A stretch of 64,000 nt of DNA from an uncultured Alistipes sp. (GTDB lineage: Bacteria; Bacteroidota; Bacteroidia; Bacteroidales; Rikenellaceae): contig CANPHE010000005.1 in the NCBI GenBank assembly GCA_947573795.1, positions 22,928 to 86,927 on the forward strand, written 5' to 3'. Positions 1 through 9,266 of this stretch are shown here, one piece after another (position 1 is the stretch's first letter; each line of letters opens with the position of its first letter). The translations under genes were made by a program, and so were the position numbers. Under the pieces are notes generated by a model that did no database searches, was not told the DNA's origin, and saw only the letters and a list, made by a program, of their open reading frames with translations.

Positions 1-2174
1 ACCGTGCGCTGCATGAGCAGGTCGTGCGTATTGGCGACATAGAGGTTGAGCGTACCGCCCAGGCGGCCGTTGAAGAATCCGAAGTCGATACCGAGGTTGG
101 CCGAATAGGTGGTCTCCCAGCGCAGATCGGGGTTACCGATACCGTCGCTCGGCAGATAAGCCGCATTGGAGGCCTGCGCGCCGTCGCCCCATACGTATTT
201 CACACCGGTGGTCGCATAGAGACGGTCGAGCGTGCGGTAACGCGTGATGGCGTTGTTACCGTTGGCACCGTACGAGAAGCGGACCTTCAACAGATCGATC
301 CACGAAGCGTTGTCGCGAATGAAGTTCTCCTCGCTCATGTTCCAGGCCACGGCGGCCGAGGGGAAGAAACCGTATTTGTTGTTCGCACCGAATACCGAAG
401 CACCGTCGGCACGACCGGTCAGCGTGAGCAGGTATTTGCTGTTGAATCCGTAGTTGACGCGGAACATGTACGATACCATCGTCTCCTTGCTGAAGCTCGA
501 CGAGTTCTTGATGTTGTTCTCGGCACCGTCCATGCGGTAGAAGCTCGAATCGTCGTTCACGAAACCTTCGCCGCTCTGCGACGATTTCTTCTCCACCTGC
601 TCCTGCATACTGAACAGACCGGTCACGTCGAGGTGGTGCTTGCCGAAGTTACGATCGTATTTGATGACGTTCTCCCACGTCCAGTCCGTGTTGTGCGTAT
701 TGCTGACGCTGGCTTTGCCGTTGACCTTGCGGCCGTCCGACGTATTGCGGCCGTAGTAGGTACCCGTGAAGTTGCTGCGGTAGTTGTAACCGAACTGCGA
801 ACGGGCCGAAAGTCCTTCGACGGGGAGTTTGATGTCGATGTGACCGTTCACCAGAACGTTGCGCGTCGTGTTCTCGTTATCGGCGTTGACGTTCTTCATC
901 GGGTTCGGGAGGTTGCTGTACTCCATCGGCTCCTCGTAGTAGGCACCCGTCTCGTCCTTGTAGATACCGTAGGGGCTCTGCTTTACGGCGTGCTCGATGT
1001 TGGGAGTCACACCGCCCGAATCCTTGTTGATGAACTGCGTCGTCAGACCGACCTTCAGCCACTTGTTGAGCGTCTGCTCGACGCTGACGAAGGCCGTGAT
1101 ACGCTTGTAGTTCGAGTTATAGACCACACCCTGGTTATCCAGGTACGAAGCAGCGGCCATGTAGGAGGTCTTGTCCGTACCGCCCTGGAGGCTCACCTGA
1201 TGGTCCATCGTGAAGACCGTGCGGAAGACGTAATCCTGCCAGTCGTGGGTGATGCCGGCGGCGTAGTTCTGCTTCTCGCTCGTGGAGATGATGTAACCGG
1301 CCAGCGGGTCGAGCTGCTCGCCCGTATACTGCTTGGTACCCAGGCGGCAGATATCCTGCTTGAGGCGAATGAACTCGTTGGGACCCATCACCTCGATGCG
1401 CTGCATCGGCTCGGCGATACCGAACGTACCTTTATAGGTGACGTGCATCTGGCCCTCGCGACCCTTCTTGGTCTGGATCAGGATGACGCCGTTCGAACCG
1501 CGCGATCCGTAGATCGCCACCGACGATGCGTCCTTCAGCACGGTCATGTTCTCGATGATGTTGGGATCGAGATCGGCCAGCGAACCCGAATAAGGAATGC
1601 CGTCGAGAATAATCAGCGGGTCGTTGGTCGCCGAAAGCGAGTTCATACCGCGGATCAGCAGGTTTTGGTTGCTGCCCGGAGCGGCGTTGGAGGTGGTGAT
1701 CGCCAGACCCGCCACCTGACCGACCAGACGGTCCATGAGGTTGGAAGTCGAGACCATCTTGAGCGTCTTGTCGTCGATGACCGACAGACCGCCCGTGAGG
1801 TCCTTCTTCTTCTGGGTACCGTAACCGACCACTACGACCTCTTCGAGGTTCTTGGCGTCGGACTGCATCTTCACGTCCACGACGTTGCTCGCTCCCGCCT
1901 TCACCTCCTGCGGCAGATAGCCCAGGCACGAGAAGGTAAGCGTCGCATAGGCCGGAGCCTTGATTTCGAAGGTACCCGCGGCGTTGGTCACCGCTGCGGC
2001 GTTGGCTTTGCCGCCCTTCACCATCACGACGACACCCGCCATCGGGGCATCGTTCTCGTCGACGACCTTACCGGTCACTCGGTTCGCATCCTGTTGCGCG
2101 AATGCCGGCATCGCCGTCAACAGGATCAAGACAGCCGTCAAAAGGCAGTCTTTCAGTTTTTCGTAAATTCTCAT
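1..2174 (-). CDS. SusC/RagA family TonB-linked outer membrane protein (C-terminus cut by window edge)
   Basis: Outer membrane TonB-dependent transporter of the SusC type, which normally imports oligosaccharides or peptides together with a SusD lipoprotein. Translation from 2174 gives a signal peptide (MRIYEKLKDC then a hydrophobic core ending AMPAFA|QQ), a carboxypeptidase-regulatory-like domain at about residues 30-95, the VVVVGYGTQKKKDLTG region, and a plug domain with LIILDGIPY, VLKDASSVAIYGSRG and NGVILIQTKKG. The barrel follows and runs off the window. About 724 codons are visible of the roughly 1000 usual in the family, so the 3' end and any susD partner lie outside. An in-frame ATG six bases upstream (2180) is an alternative start. 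The HTCS gene directly upstream on the same strand is its likely regulator. The substrate cannot be told. Confidence 0.93.
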   Translation of the reverse strand, partial: MRIYEKLKDCLLTAVLILLTAMPAFAQQDANRVTGKVVDENDAPMAGVVVMVKGGKANAAAVTNAAGTFEIKAPAYATLTFSCLGYLPQEVKAGASNVVDVKMQSDAKNLEEVVVVGYGTQKKKDLTGGLSVIDDKTLKMVSTSNLMDRLVGQVAGLAITTSNAAPGSNQNLLIRGMNSLSATNDPLIILDGIPYSGSLADLDPNIIENMTVLKDASSVAIYGSRGSNGVILIQTKKGREGQMHVTYKGTFGIAEPMQRIEVMGPNEFIRLKQDICRLGTKQYTGEQLDPLAGYIISTSEKQNYAAGITHDWQDYVFRTVFTMDHQVSLQGGTDKTSYMAAASYLDNQGVVYNSNYKRITAFVSVEQTLNKWLKVGLTTQFINKDSGGVTPNIEHAVKQSPYGIYKDETGAYYEEPMEYSNLPNPMKNVNADNENTTRNVLVNGHIDIKLPVEGLSARSQFGYNYRSNFTGTYYGRNTSDGRKVNGKASVSNTHNTDWTWENVIKYDRNFGKHHLDVTGLFSMQEQVEKKSSQSGEGFVNDDSSFYRMDGAENNIKNSSSFSKETMVSYMFRVNYGFNSKYLLTLTGRADGASVFGANNKYGFFPSAAVAWNMSEENFIRDNASWIDLLKVRFSYGANGNNAITRYRTLDRLYATTGVKYVWGDGAQASNAAYLPSDGIGNPDLRWETTYSANLGIDFGFFNGRLGGTLNLYVANTHDLLMQRT

Positions 2175-2631
2175 TATCATAAAAGGGTTTGTTTAGGTTA
2201 ATGCACGTTTCGTCATTTCGAAAGATCGGCGGAAGCGGCAGGCAGGAGACACCGTTCCGCAAGTGTTTTCAGTCATTTATTCATACGATTTCGTTTTAGG
2301 TTCTGGTTATCGGCTCGGTCGAAGGATTGCGGATAAAATCGAACCCTCCGCCCTTTGCGTTGAACAAATTTCAGTAAAATAGAGGGATAGCAGGGTTGTC
2401 ATTTATTCGAAAATGGTTTCATTTCGTACGAAGCCTGAAAATTTTCGACACCGGCGCCGAAAATTTTCGACCGCGGTCGAAAACGATACGAATCGGAGCG
2501 AAAAACGAACCCGGCCTCCGACCGACCGGCCGGCCTTCGGGACCGGACGGGCACGAACGGTCCGCCGTCCGGAGGATCGCAGCCCGGCGAATGCCGAGCC
2601 GCGACCGGATCGCGACGCAAGGCGGCAGGCC
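2175..2631. other. Gap between HTCS and susC-like gene, no coding sequence
   Basis: These 457 bases separate two minus-strand genes. No convincing ORF is present. The section at 2520-2620 is very GC-rich and the one at 2300-2430 is AT-rich. I found no match to TAnnTTTG on the minus strand close to the susC start. The notable content is the palindrome cluster at 2437-2483, listed separately. Confidence 0.6.
2437..2483. promoter_or_regulatory. Palindrome cluster upstream of the susC-like gene
   Basis: The 10-base palindrome GAAAATTTTC occurs at 2437-2446 and again at 2459-2468, 22 bases apart. The second copy runs into a perfect 20-base palindrome at 2464-2483, TTTTCGACCGCGGTCGAAAA. Two readings fit: a regulator binding site about 260-310 bases upstream of the susC-like start, or a bidirectional terminator behind the HTCS gene, since on the minus strand the stem is followed by TTTTC. 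The palindromes are seen directly; the function is inference. Confidence 0.4.
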
Positions 2632-5600
2632 TTACTTCTTCTTGAATTCCGAAGGCGTCAGTTCGAAATGACGCTTGAAACAAATGCTGAAATACTTGGG
2701 ATTGGCAAACCCGGTGAGCAACGCGATTTCGGCGATCGTGAGGTCCGATTCGCGCAAGAGCTGCGCGGCGCGTTTGAGACGAATATCCATGATGAACTCC
2801 TTGATGGACATACCCGTAAGATCGTTGATTTTCTGATAGAGCAGCGTGCGGCCGACCGCCATGTCCGAGACGAAGGCGTCGACGTCGTAATCATTGTTGT
2901 CGATGTTGCGTTCGATGCAGTCCATCGCCTTGTGCAGCAATTCGTCGTCCATCGACGAAATGGTGAGTTTCGAAGGCTCGGCGATGTATTTCTTGCTGTA
3001 CAACTCCTTGAATTCGTTGCGCGTGCGGATCAGGCTGGCGACCTGCTTCAAGAGGAAATCCATATCGAACGGTTTGTCGATGAAGACGTTGGCACCGCAC
3101 TCCAGGGCTTTGATCTTGTTCTCCGACTCCTTGCCCATGCCCGAAAGCATGACCACGGGGATGTGGCACGTCTTGATGTTCGACCGCAGCCGCCGGCAGA
3201 CCTCGAATCCGTCGACGCGGGGCATCATCAGGTCGGTGATGACGATCTGCGGGCAGATTTTCTCCGCTTTGGCGATGCCCTCCTCGCCGTCGGCCGCCGT
3301 ATAGACGTTGTAACGCTTCGAGAGGCGCAGTTCGAGATAGCCGCGCAGGTTGGCGTCGTCCTCGATGACCACGATGTCGCAGGCCTTGCGCTCGCGCCGG
3401 TCGGTCTGCGATTCGTCGCTCTCCGAAAGCAGGTTATCGATCTCCGAAAGGGTGTAATCGTACGACTCGCCCGTATGGTCGCTCTGCTCGTCGTGCAGCA
3501 CGAAGGGCAGGACGACCGTGAACGCCACGCGCGAATTGCCCGAATGGAGCGTGATGCACCCTCCGAGGTTGGCGACCAGCTCCCGGACGATGGCCAGCCC
3601 CAGCCCCGTGCTGGTCTCGAAGTCGGGACGGCGCGCCGAGAGGCGGTTGAACGACTCGAAGATCGCCTCGCGCTGCTCCTCGGGAATCTCCGCCCCGGTG
3701 TTGGTCACCGTCACGGCGAGGTATACGGCCTGCGCGTCGGGAGCGGCGATTCCGGCGATCTCCTGCTCCGTGGCACGGGCGATGCGCACCCCGACGTAGC
3801 CGTTGTCCGAAGTATATTTGATCGCATTGGAGAAGAGGTTGGTGCAAATCTTCTCGATCACGTCGTGGTCGAACGACGTATAGAAACTCTCGTACTGCGA
3901 TCCGAAATCGGTCTCGATACCCTTCTTACCGGCATAGAACTCGAAAAGCGAAAAGATGCTCCCGACGAAACGCACCAGATCGCCCGACTGGCGGTTGAGC
4001 GTGATTTTCTGGCTCTCGATTTCGCGGAACTGCAACAGCTGACTGATCATGCGCTGGATGCGCACGACGTTTTTCTCGATCAGACGGACGTAGGTGCGCC
4101 CCTCGGACTCCTCGGGCAGATGCTCCTTGAGTTGTTTGAGCGGGTCCACGACCAGCGTGAGGGGCGTTTTCAGGTCGTGGGAGATGTTGGTGAAGAAGTT
4201 GATGCGCGCACGGGTCAGCTCCTTCATGTTCTGCTCCTTGATGCGCTCCACCTCCAGGCGCTCCTCGAACATCTTCTTATTGGTGAAGTAGCGCCACACG
4301 AAATAGACGATTCCCAGCAACAGCGCAGCGTAGCAGGCATAGGCCCACGACGAGAGCCACGGCGAGGGACTCACCTCGAAGGCGAGCGTCGAGAGCGCAT
4401 CGCTCCACACGCCGTCGTTGTTCGCCGCCCGGATTTCGAACCGGTAGCTTCCGGCCGGGAGATTGAAGAACTGCACGGCCCGCTGTCCTTGCGGCAGCAG
4501 CGACCAACGGTCCGTGAGCCCGACCATGCGGTAGACGTATTGGTTCTTTTCGGCGTTCAGATAGCTGTCCGACGAAAAACGGATTTCGAGGTTCGACTGC
4601 CGGTGCGTGAGGCGGATCGTACGGTCGTCGTCCGGCTCTGCGGTGCAGGCCATCGTGGCGATCGAACGCCGAAGCGGCGACCCCTTCGCGCCGGGGACCG
4701 CCGGACGGTTGTCGATCAGCAGATCGGTGAAGTAGACCTTCGGTTTCTGGGGATTGTAACGGATGCGGCCGGGGGTGAAAAGGATGAATCCGTCCGTGCC
4801 GCCGAAAAGCATCTCGCCCGCCGCCGTTTTGTAGCAGGAGCGCACGTAGTAGGCGCCGCAACGGTTCGGCACGTCGATGCGCGACTTGCGGACGGCATTC
4901 TCGGCACGGTCGTAATAATAAAGTCCGTCGTCGGTGCTGAACCAGATGTCGTGCGACATGTCGTCCTCCAGAATGCCGAAGACGGTCTTTCCGGCGAGAT
5001 TCTCGCCCTCCGACGTGCCGAAACGCTCGTATCGGCCGTCGGGTGTGAGGCGGTTGACTCCGCCTCCGCGGGTTCCGAACCAGACGGTGCCGTCGGAGGC
5101 GATGCAATAGGAGCAGAGATTGTTGGCCGCATAGGGAGCCTCCGCGACGAGATAATGGTCGACGATCCGCCGCGCCGCAGGATCGACGACATAGGCGCCC
5201 GTACGGGTTACGAGCCACAGGCGTCCGAGCGCATCGTGGAAAAGCGTCTCGACCTTCAGCGAAACGCTGCCGCCCCGGCCGTCGGAGAGCCTCACCGGCT
5301 CGGTGCGTCCCGTACGCCGGTCCATGAAGATCAGTTCGGTATCGGGGTCCGTGAGCCAGAATCCGGCGTCGCCCTCCTCGGCGAAATCGTAGACGCTCAG
5401 CGGTTGCCCCGAGACGGGATGGTCGGCATGCAGATCGACGAACCGCCCGGTCGCCCGGTCGAAACGCTGCATGCCCCCGTTGAACGACGAGACGAGCAGC
5501 CGGCCGCGGCGGTCGTGCCACAGCTTCTTGACCATATTCGACGCCAGTCCGCTACGCTGCTCCTGGGTATAGTATTCGAAGCGGTCTTCGCCGCGGTGCC

Positions 5601-5652
5601 AGCAGGTGATTCCCCCCCCCCTCGGTTCCGACCCACAGATCGCCTTGCGCAT
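2632..5652 (-). CDS. Hybrid two-component system regulator (HTCS), C-terminal part, split from its N-terminus by a frameshift
   Basis: HTCS proteins combine a periplasmic sugar sensor with kinase, receiver and DNA-binding parts and switch polysaccharide loci on. This frame holds the later Reg_prop propeller repeats (DGTVWFGTRGGGVNRL), a Y_Y_Y domain (LPAGSYRFEIRAANNDG), one membrane helix (YACYAALLLGIVYFVW), a HisKA box with the phosphate-accepting His in FFTNISHDLKTPL, an HATPase (LFSNAIKYTSDNG, STGLGLAIV), a receiver with the Asp in VITDLMMPRVDG, and a C-terminal AraC-type HTH ending in TPSEFKKK. The nominal ATG at 5652 is probably not used. True coding should continue from the gene half at 5552-6724 if one G is lost from the tract at 5612-5621. 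Rejoined, the gene spans 2632-6724 and about 1363 residues, a normal HTCS length. Confidence 0.9.
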   Translation of the reverse strand: MRKAICGSEPRGGGITCWHRGEDRFEYYTQEQRSGLASNMVKKLWHDRRGRLLVSSFNGGMQRFDRATGRFVDLHADHPVSGQPLSVYDFAEEGDAGFWLTDPDTELIFMDRRTGRTEPVRLSDGRGGSVSLKVETLFHDALGRLWLVTRTGAYVVDPAARRIVDHYLVAEAPYAANNLCSYCIASDGTVWFGTRGGGVNRLTPDGRYERFGTSEGENLAGKTVFGILEDDMSHDIWFSTDDGLYYYDRAENAVRKSRIDVPNRCGAYYVRSCYKTAAGEMLFGGTDGFILFTPGRIRYNPQKPKVYFTDLLIDNRPAVPGAKGSPLRRSIATMACTAEPDDDRTIRLTHRQSNLEIRFSSDSYLNAEKNQYVYRMVGLTDRWSLLPQGQRAVQFFNLPAGSYRFEIRAANNDGVWSDALSTLAFEVSPSPWLSSWAYACYAALLLGIVYFVWRYFTNKKMFEERLEVERIKEQNMKELTRARINFFTNISHDLKTPLTLVVDPLKQLKEHLPEESEGRTYVRLIEKNVVRIQRMISQLLQFREIESQKITLNRQSGDLVRFVGSIFSLFEFYAGKKGIETDFGSQYESFYTSFDHDVIEKICTNLFSNAIKYTSDNGYVGVRIARATEQEIAGIAAPDAQAVYLAVTVTNTGAEIPEEQREAIFESFNRLSARRPDFETSTGLGLAIVRELVANLGGCITLHSGNSRVAFTVVLPFVLHDEQSDHTGESYDYTLSEIDNLLSESDESQTDRRERKACDIVVIEDDANLRGYLELRLSKRYNVYTAADGEEGIAKAEKICPQIVITDLMMPRVDGFEVCRRLRSNIKTCHIPVVMLSGMGKESENKIKALECGANVFIDKPFDMDFLLKQVASLIRTRNEFKELYSKKYIAEPSKLTISSMDDELLHKAMDCIERNIDNNDYDVDAFVSDMAVGRTLLYQKINDLTGMSIKEFIMDIRLKRAAQLLRESDLTIAEIALLTGFANPKYFSICFKRHFELTPSEFKKK

Positions 5653-6724
5653 CCTCCTCGAAACAGCTGACGATCGGATGGCCGAGACCTCCCGGCATCG
5701 CCTTGAAACAGTAGTCCACGTCGCTGTCCGTAAAGGTCGTATAGGCTAATTTTCCGCCGTAGGTTCCGATCCACACGCCGCCGTCGGGATCGGGATAGAC
5801 CGACCATACGGAGTTGTTGGGCAGCGAATAGGGATGGCGGAAATCCGCACGCAGCAGGCGCGTGCGGTCCGTTTCGGGATCGAGCAGCAGCAGTCCCGAC
5901 TGGGTAGCCACCCAGACGATCCCCTCGGGATCGAGGTAGAGCACCTTGGCTTCGGCGGATTTCTCGTACTCGTGGGGCAGCCGGAAGTATTGCAGGACGC
6001 GTCCTTGGCGGTCGCATTCGTAGAGTCCGTCCTTGTGCGTGAGCACATAGACCGAGCCGCCGTACTCCAGCACGTCGCGGATCACCGTATTCCCGTCGCC
6101 CACGGCGGCGAACGGTTCGTAGCGCCCGCTTGCGGGATCGATCCGCAGCAAACGTCCCGCCAGGGCGGCGAGCACATGATGCTGCGAACAGATCAGCGTC
6201 GGAACCTGCGGTCCCGAGCCCGCATCGTCGGGAAGCGGATATGCGCGCACCTCGGGACTACGCGAGCCATCGAACGACTCGACGCGGCCGTCGCGCACGA
6301 CCCACACCCGCCCCTCGGCATCGGTCGCCAGGGAGGTGATATTTCCCCGCAGCACGCACGTGAACCGCTGCGTGGCGTAGTCGAAGCGCAGCAGCCCGTG
6401 GTTGGTCGCCGCGTAGAGCCGGCGGTCGCGGTCGGTGACCGGGAGTCCGTAGCTCCAGTAGGATTCGGGAGCCAGACTCGTCACGCGGTCGTTCATGCGC
6501 ACGAACGCATTACCGTTATACATATATAAGGCGTCGTAACCGCTGAACCAGATACGGCCGACGCTGTCCTTGGCGATGCCCTGAATTCCCCCGTAATAGG
6601 AAGTTTCGGGCAAAGTATGGAACCGGTATTCGGGAATGGCGGCCCGCACCGCATCCGCCGCAAGCGTCGCGATGAGAAAGAGGACCGTCGCGATCCCCCT
6701 GCCGTATGCCGATCGTACCAACAT
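5552..6724 (-). CDS. HTCS regulator, N-terminal sensor part, truncated after a G10 tract
   Basis: First half of the same HTCS. The ATG at 6724 is chosen because it gives a clean signal peptide (MLVRSAYGRGIATVLFLIAT, cleavage near VRAA|IPEY); an ATG at 6925 would add 67 arginine-rich residues and is unlikely. The frame carries Reg_prop propeller repeats (DSVGRIWFSGYDALYMY, DPEGIVWVATQSGLLLL, DPDGGVWIGTYGGKL, AQGDLWVGTEGGG). Right after the last of these the frame passes ten G residues and ends 20-odd residues later at 5552. As read, it would make a soluble exported fragment of 390 residues without kinase or DNA-binding parts. Confidence 0.88.
   Translation of the reverse strand: MLVRSAYGRGIATVLFLIATLAADAVRAAIPEYRFHTLPETSYYGGIQGIAKDSVGRIWFSGYDALYMYNGNAFVRMNDRVTSLAPESYWSYGLPVTDRDRRLYAATNHGLLRFDYATQRFTCVLRGNITSLATDAEGRVWVVRDGRVESFDGSRSPEVRAYPLPDDAGSGPQVPTLICSQHHVLAALAGRLLRIDPASGRYEPFAAVGDGNTVIRDVLEYGGSVYVLTHKDGLYECDRQGRVLQYFRLPHEYEKSAEAKVLYLDPEGIVWVATQSGLLLLDPETDRTRLLRADFRHPYSLPNNSVWSVYPDPDGGVWIGTYGGKLAYTTFTDSDVDYCFKAMPGGLGHPIVSCFEEDAQGDLWVGTEGGGNHLLAPRRRPLRILYPGAA
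5612..5621 (-). repeat. G10 homopolymer inside the HTCS gene, at the frameshift point
   Basis: Ten consecutive C on the plus strand are ten G in the coding strand. With ten, the frame reads WVGTEGGGNHLL and then stops; with nine it reads WVGTEGGGITCWHRGED and joins the long downstream frame. The distance 2632-6724 is 4093 bases, one more than a multiple of three, which agrees with a single extra G. This is either slippage-driven phase variation, a fixed mutation, or a base-calling error, to which long homopolymers are prone. Confidence 0.85.
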
Positions 6725-6886
6725 GCGTACAAAGATAAAAAAATCGGCGAATATATGCCAAATTCGGGGCGATTTCTTTTTCCGAACCGGAGTGCGTCCG
6801 GCCCGCCGGGTTCCGATCCGAAGGAACGGGATTTCGGATCGGGTGAAAAAATCCGGTTCCGACGCTCGTAAATGGCGATTTTTGCG

Positions 6887-6894
6887 TATCTTTG
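6887..6894 (+). promoter_or_regulatory. Promoter -7 box of the polyprenyl synthase gene
   Basis: TATCTTTG fits the Bacteroidetes TAnnTTTG box exactly and ends only five bases before the ATG at 6900. A transcript from it would begin at or next to the start codon. No clear -33 TTTG was found at the right distance. Confidence 0.6.
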
Positions 6895-6899
6895 TCCGT

Positions 6900-7886
6900 A
6901 TGATAACGCTCGAATCCATCCGCAAACCCGTCGCCGAAGAGCTGCGAGCCTACGACGCGTTCGTCGCACGGCAGTTCACGGCCGAAGGGGAGTTGCTCTC
7001 CGATATGTTGCGATATGCGCTTTCGTCGCGCGGCAAGGGAATCCGCCCGCTATTGGTGATCCTCTCCGCAGCGATGAACGCCCCCGTCGAAGGCGCCGCG
7101 GCCGGACTGCGGACCAGTCTGGCGGCCATGCTGGTCGAGATGATCCACGTGGCGTCGCTCATCCACGACGACGTGATCGACGAAGCGGACACCCGCCGCG
7201 GCAAACCCTCGGTCAACGCCCGCTGGCAGTCGAACAAGGCGGTGATTCTGGGCGACTACATCCTGGCCCGGAACATGAACATCGGCCTGACGAGCGGACA
7301 GATCGACCTGGTGACGCACGTCTGCGGCTCGATCACGGCCCTGTGCGAAGGCGAACTGTTGCAGGACGAGTGCGCCGAGAAGCACGACATGACGCGCAAG
7401 GCCTATACGGATATCATCTACAAGAAGACGGCCTGTCTGTTGGGCATCAGCACCTCGGCCGGAGCGCTCTCCGTAAGGGCTCCGCGCGAGAAGGTGGCGC
7501 AGATGCGCCGCTTCGGTGAGGCGCTGGGCATGGCCTTCCAGATTCAGGACGACATCCTGGACTACGCCTCGACGCAGACCGGCAAACCGGCCGACAACGA
7601 CCTGCGCGAGGGGAAGATCACCCTGCCGCTGCTGTGCGTGCTGGAGCGCGTCGACGCCGAGCGGCGTGCGGAGCTGCTCCGAAGACTCGCCCGCTGCCGC
7701 GAAGACGAACGCGAAGTGGAGTATCTCCACGCCACGGTCGTAAATCAAGGCGGCCTCGACGAAGCCCGCAGCGTGCTGCGCGGATACATCGAACGGGCTG
7801 CGGGAATGCTCTCCGACTTCGCCCCCTCGCCCTACCGCACGGCTTTGGTGGACCTCTGCGCCTATGTCGCCGAACGAGACCGATAA
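6900..7886 (+). CDS. Polyprenyl synthetase (trans-isoprenyl diphosphate synthase)
   Basis: Cytosolic enzyme that adds isopentenyl diphosphate units to an allylic diphosphate, making the side chain of menaquinone or a related long-chain isoprenoid. The 328-residue protein has the first aspartate-rich motif in LIHDDVIDEADTRRGKPSVN (DDxxD) and the second in FQIQDDILDYASTQTGKPADND, with the GKGIRPLL segment near the N-terminus. ATG 6900 is preferred: it puts MITLESIRKPV in register with the family, and the promoter box lies just before it. The frame is open further upstream but that part does not look like protein. The chain length made cannot be judged from sequence alone. Confidence 0.92.
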   Translation: MITLESIRKPVAEELRAYDAFVARQFTAEGELLSDMLRYALSSRGKGIRPLLVILSAAMNAPVEGAAAGLRTSLAAMLVEMIHVASLIHDDVIDEADTRRGKPSVNARWQSNKAVILGDYILARNMNIGLTSGQIDLVTHVCGSITALCEGELLQDECAEKHDMTRKAYTDIIYKKTACLLGISTSAGALSVRAPREKVAQMRRFGEALGMAFQIQDDILDYASTQTGKPADNDLREGKITLPLLCVLERVDAERRAELLRRLARCREDEREVEYLHATVVNQGGLDEARSVLRGYIERAAGMLSDFAPSPYRTALVDLCAYVAERDR

Positions 7887-7920
7887 CGCCCCCGAACTCA
7901 TTAACCTAACAATAACTATC

Positions 7921-9219
7921 ATGGAACAAAAAAAGAACTACACCCTGGTCATCATCGTGATGATCTTCCTGTTCGGAATGATCTCCTTCGTGACCAACCT
8001 GGCGTCGCCCATGGGCGATATCCTGAAGTACCAGTTCGGCGTAGCGAACTGGATGGGGACCCTCGGCGTGTTCGCCAACTTCATCGCCTATGCGATCATG
8101 GGTTACCCCGCAGGCATCATGCTGGAGCGCATGGGCTATAAGAAAACGGCCCTCGCTGCCGTAGCCGTCGGTTTCGTCGGCGTAGGTATCCAGACCCTTT
8201 CGGGCGTCGCCGGCAGCTTCGGCGTCTACCTGCTCGGCGCGTTCATCGCCGGATTCTCGATGTGTATGCTCAACACGGTGGTCAACCCAATGCTCAACAA
8301 GCTGGGCGGCGGCGGCAACCGCGGCAACCAGTTCATCCAGGTGGGCGGTTCGTTCAACTCGCTCTGCGGCACGGCCGTCATCGTCCTGACGGGCGTACTG
8401 ATTCCCGAAGGCATCAAGAACGCACAGATCAGCAACGTATTCCCGCTGATGTACGCCGCGCTGGCCATCTTCGCATTCGCATTCGTGGTGATCGCCATGA
8501 CGCAGATTCCCGAGAACGAGCGCGTAGCGCAGCCCGTCAAGAGCGAGAAATCGCAGTACAGCCCCCTGTCGTTCCGTCACTTCGTACTGGGCGCCGTAGC
8601 GATCTTCGTCTATATCGGCGTCGAGGTGGGTGTTCCCAACGTATTGCAGAAATGGTTGCAGAATCCCGATCTGAACGTTCTGGGCGCAGGCGTCAACGCC
8701 GAGGCCGTAGCCGGTTCGGTCGCTGCTACGTATTGGTTCCTGATGCTCATAGGCCGTCTGCTGGGCGCATCGATCGGCAGCAAGGTTTCGGCCCGCAACA
8801 TGATGCTCGTCGTTTCGTCGGTCGGCCTGGTACTCGTACTGGCCGGTATGTACGCTCCGATCTCCACGACGGTCAACATGCCCGTATTCAACGGTGCGCA
8901 GGGCTTCGGCCTGGTGAGCGTACCCGTCAACGCCGTACTGCTCGTACTGGTCGGTCTCTGCACCTCGGTGATGTGGGGCGGCATCTTCAACATGGCGGTC
9001 GAAGGCCTGGGAAAATACACGGAGAAGGCTTCGGGTATCTTCATGACGCTCGTATGCGGCGGCGGTATCCTGACCCTCGTACAGAACGGCATCATCGACC
9101 TCACGGGCGGTCTGGGCTATCTGACCAGCTATTGGCTGACGGTGGTCCTGCTGGTATACCTGCTCTGGTACGCACTCTTCGGTTCGAAGAACGTCAACAA
9201 GGATATTCCGGTGGAATAA
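7921..9219 (+). CDS. MFS transporter, FucP/GluP-like sugar:proton symporter
   Basis: Inner membrane protein of 432 residues, nearly all hydrophobic helices, consistent with 12 membrane segments. The N-terminal FLFGMISFVTNLASPMGD and the loop NPMLNKLGGGGNRGNQF followed by GGSFNSLCGT are typical of the fucose/glucose-galactose permease branch of the major facilitator superfamily in Bacteroidetes. A sugar substrate is therefore likely, but which one is not shown. It starts 34 bases after the polyprenyl synthase stop, so the two may be cotranscribed, and a strong terminator follows at 9267. Confidence 0.87.
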   Translation: MEQKKNYTLVIIVMIFLFGMISFVTNLASPMGDILKYQFGVANWMGTLGVFANFIAYAIMGYPAGIMLERMGYKKTALAAVAVGFVGVGIQTLSGVAGSFGVYLLGAFIAGFSMCMLNTVVNPMLNKLGGGGNRGNQFIQVGGSFNSLCGTAVIVLTGVLIPEGIKNAQISNVFPLMYAALAIFAFAFVVIAMTQIPENERVAQPVKSEKSQYSPLSFRHFVLGAVAIFVYIGVEVGVPNVLQKWLQNPDLNVLGAGVNAEAVAGSVAATYWFLMLIGRLLGASIGSKVSARNMMLVVSSVGLVLVLAGMYAPISTTVNMPVFNGAQGFGLVSVPVNAVLLVLVGLCTSVMWGGIFNMAVEGLGKYTEKASGIFMTLVCGGGILTLVQNGIIDLTGGLGYLTSYWLTVVLLVYLLWYALFGSKNVNKDIPVE

Positions 9220-9266
9220 TTTTCCGCAGGACGAGAGCCTTTCAAGGCTCTGTCTCTCGCGAATCA

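Noticed and set aside
24..2201. A 725-codon open frame on the plus strand
   Set aside because: It is the antisense shadow of the susC-like gene, whose minus-strand translation has a signal peptide and all SusC motifs. Long antisense frames are common here because of the high GC content.
2413..5670. A 1085-codon open frame on the plus strand
   Set aside because: Antisense of the HTCS gene; the translation is Arg/Asp/Val-rich and without domains.
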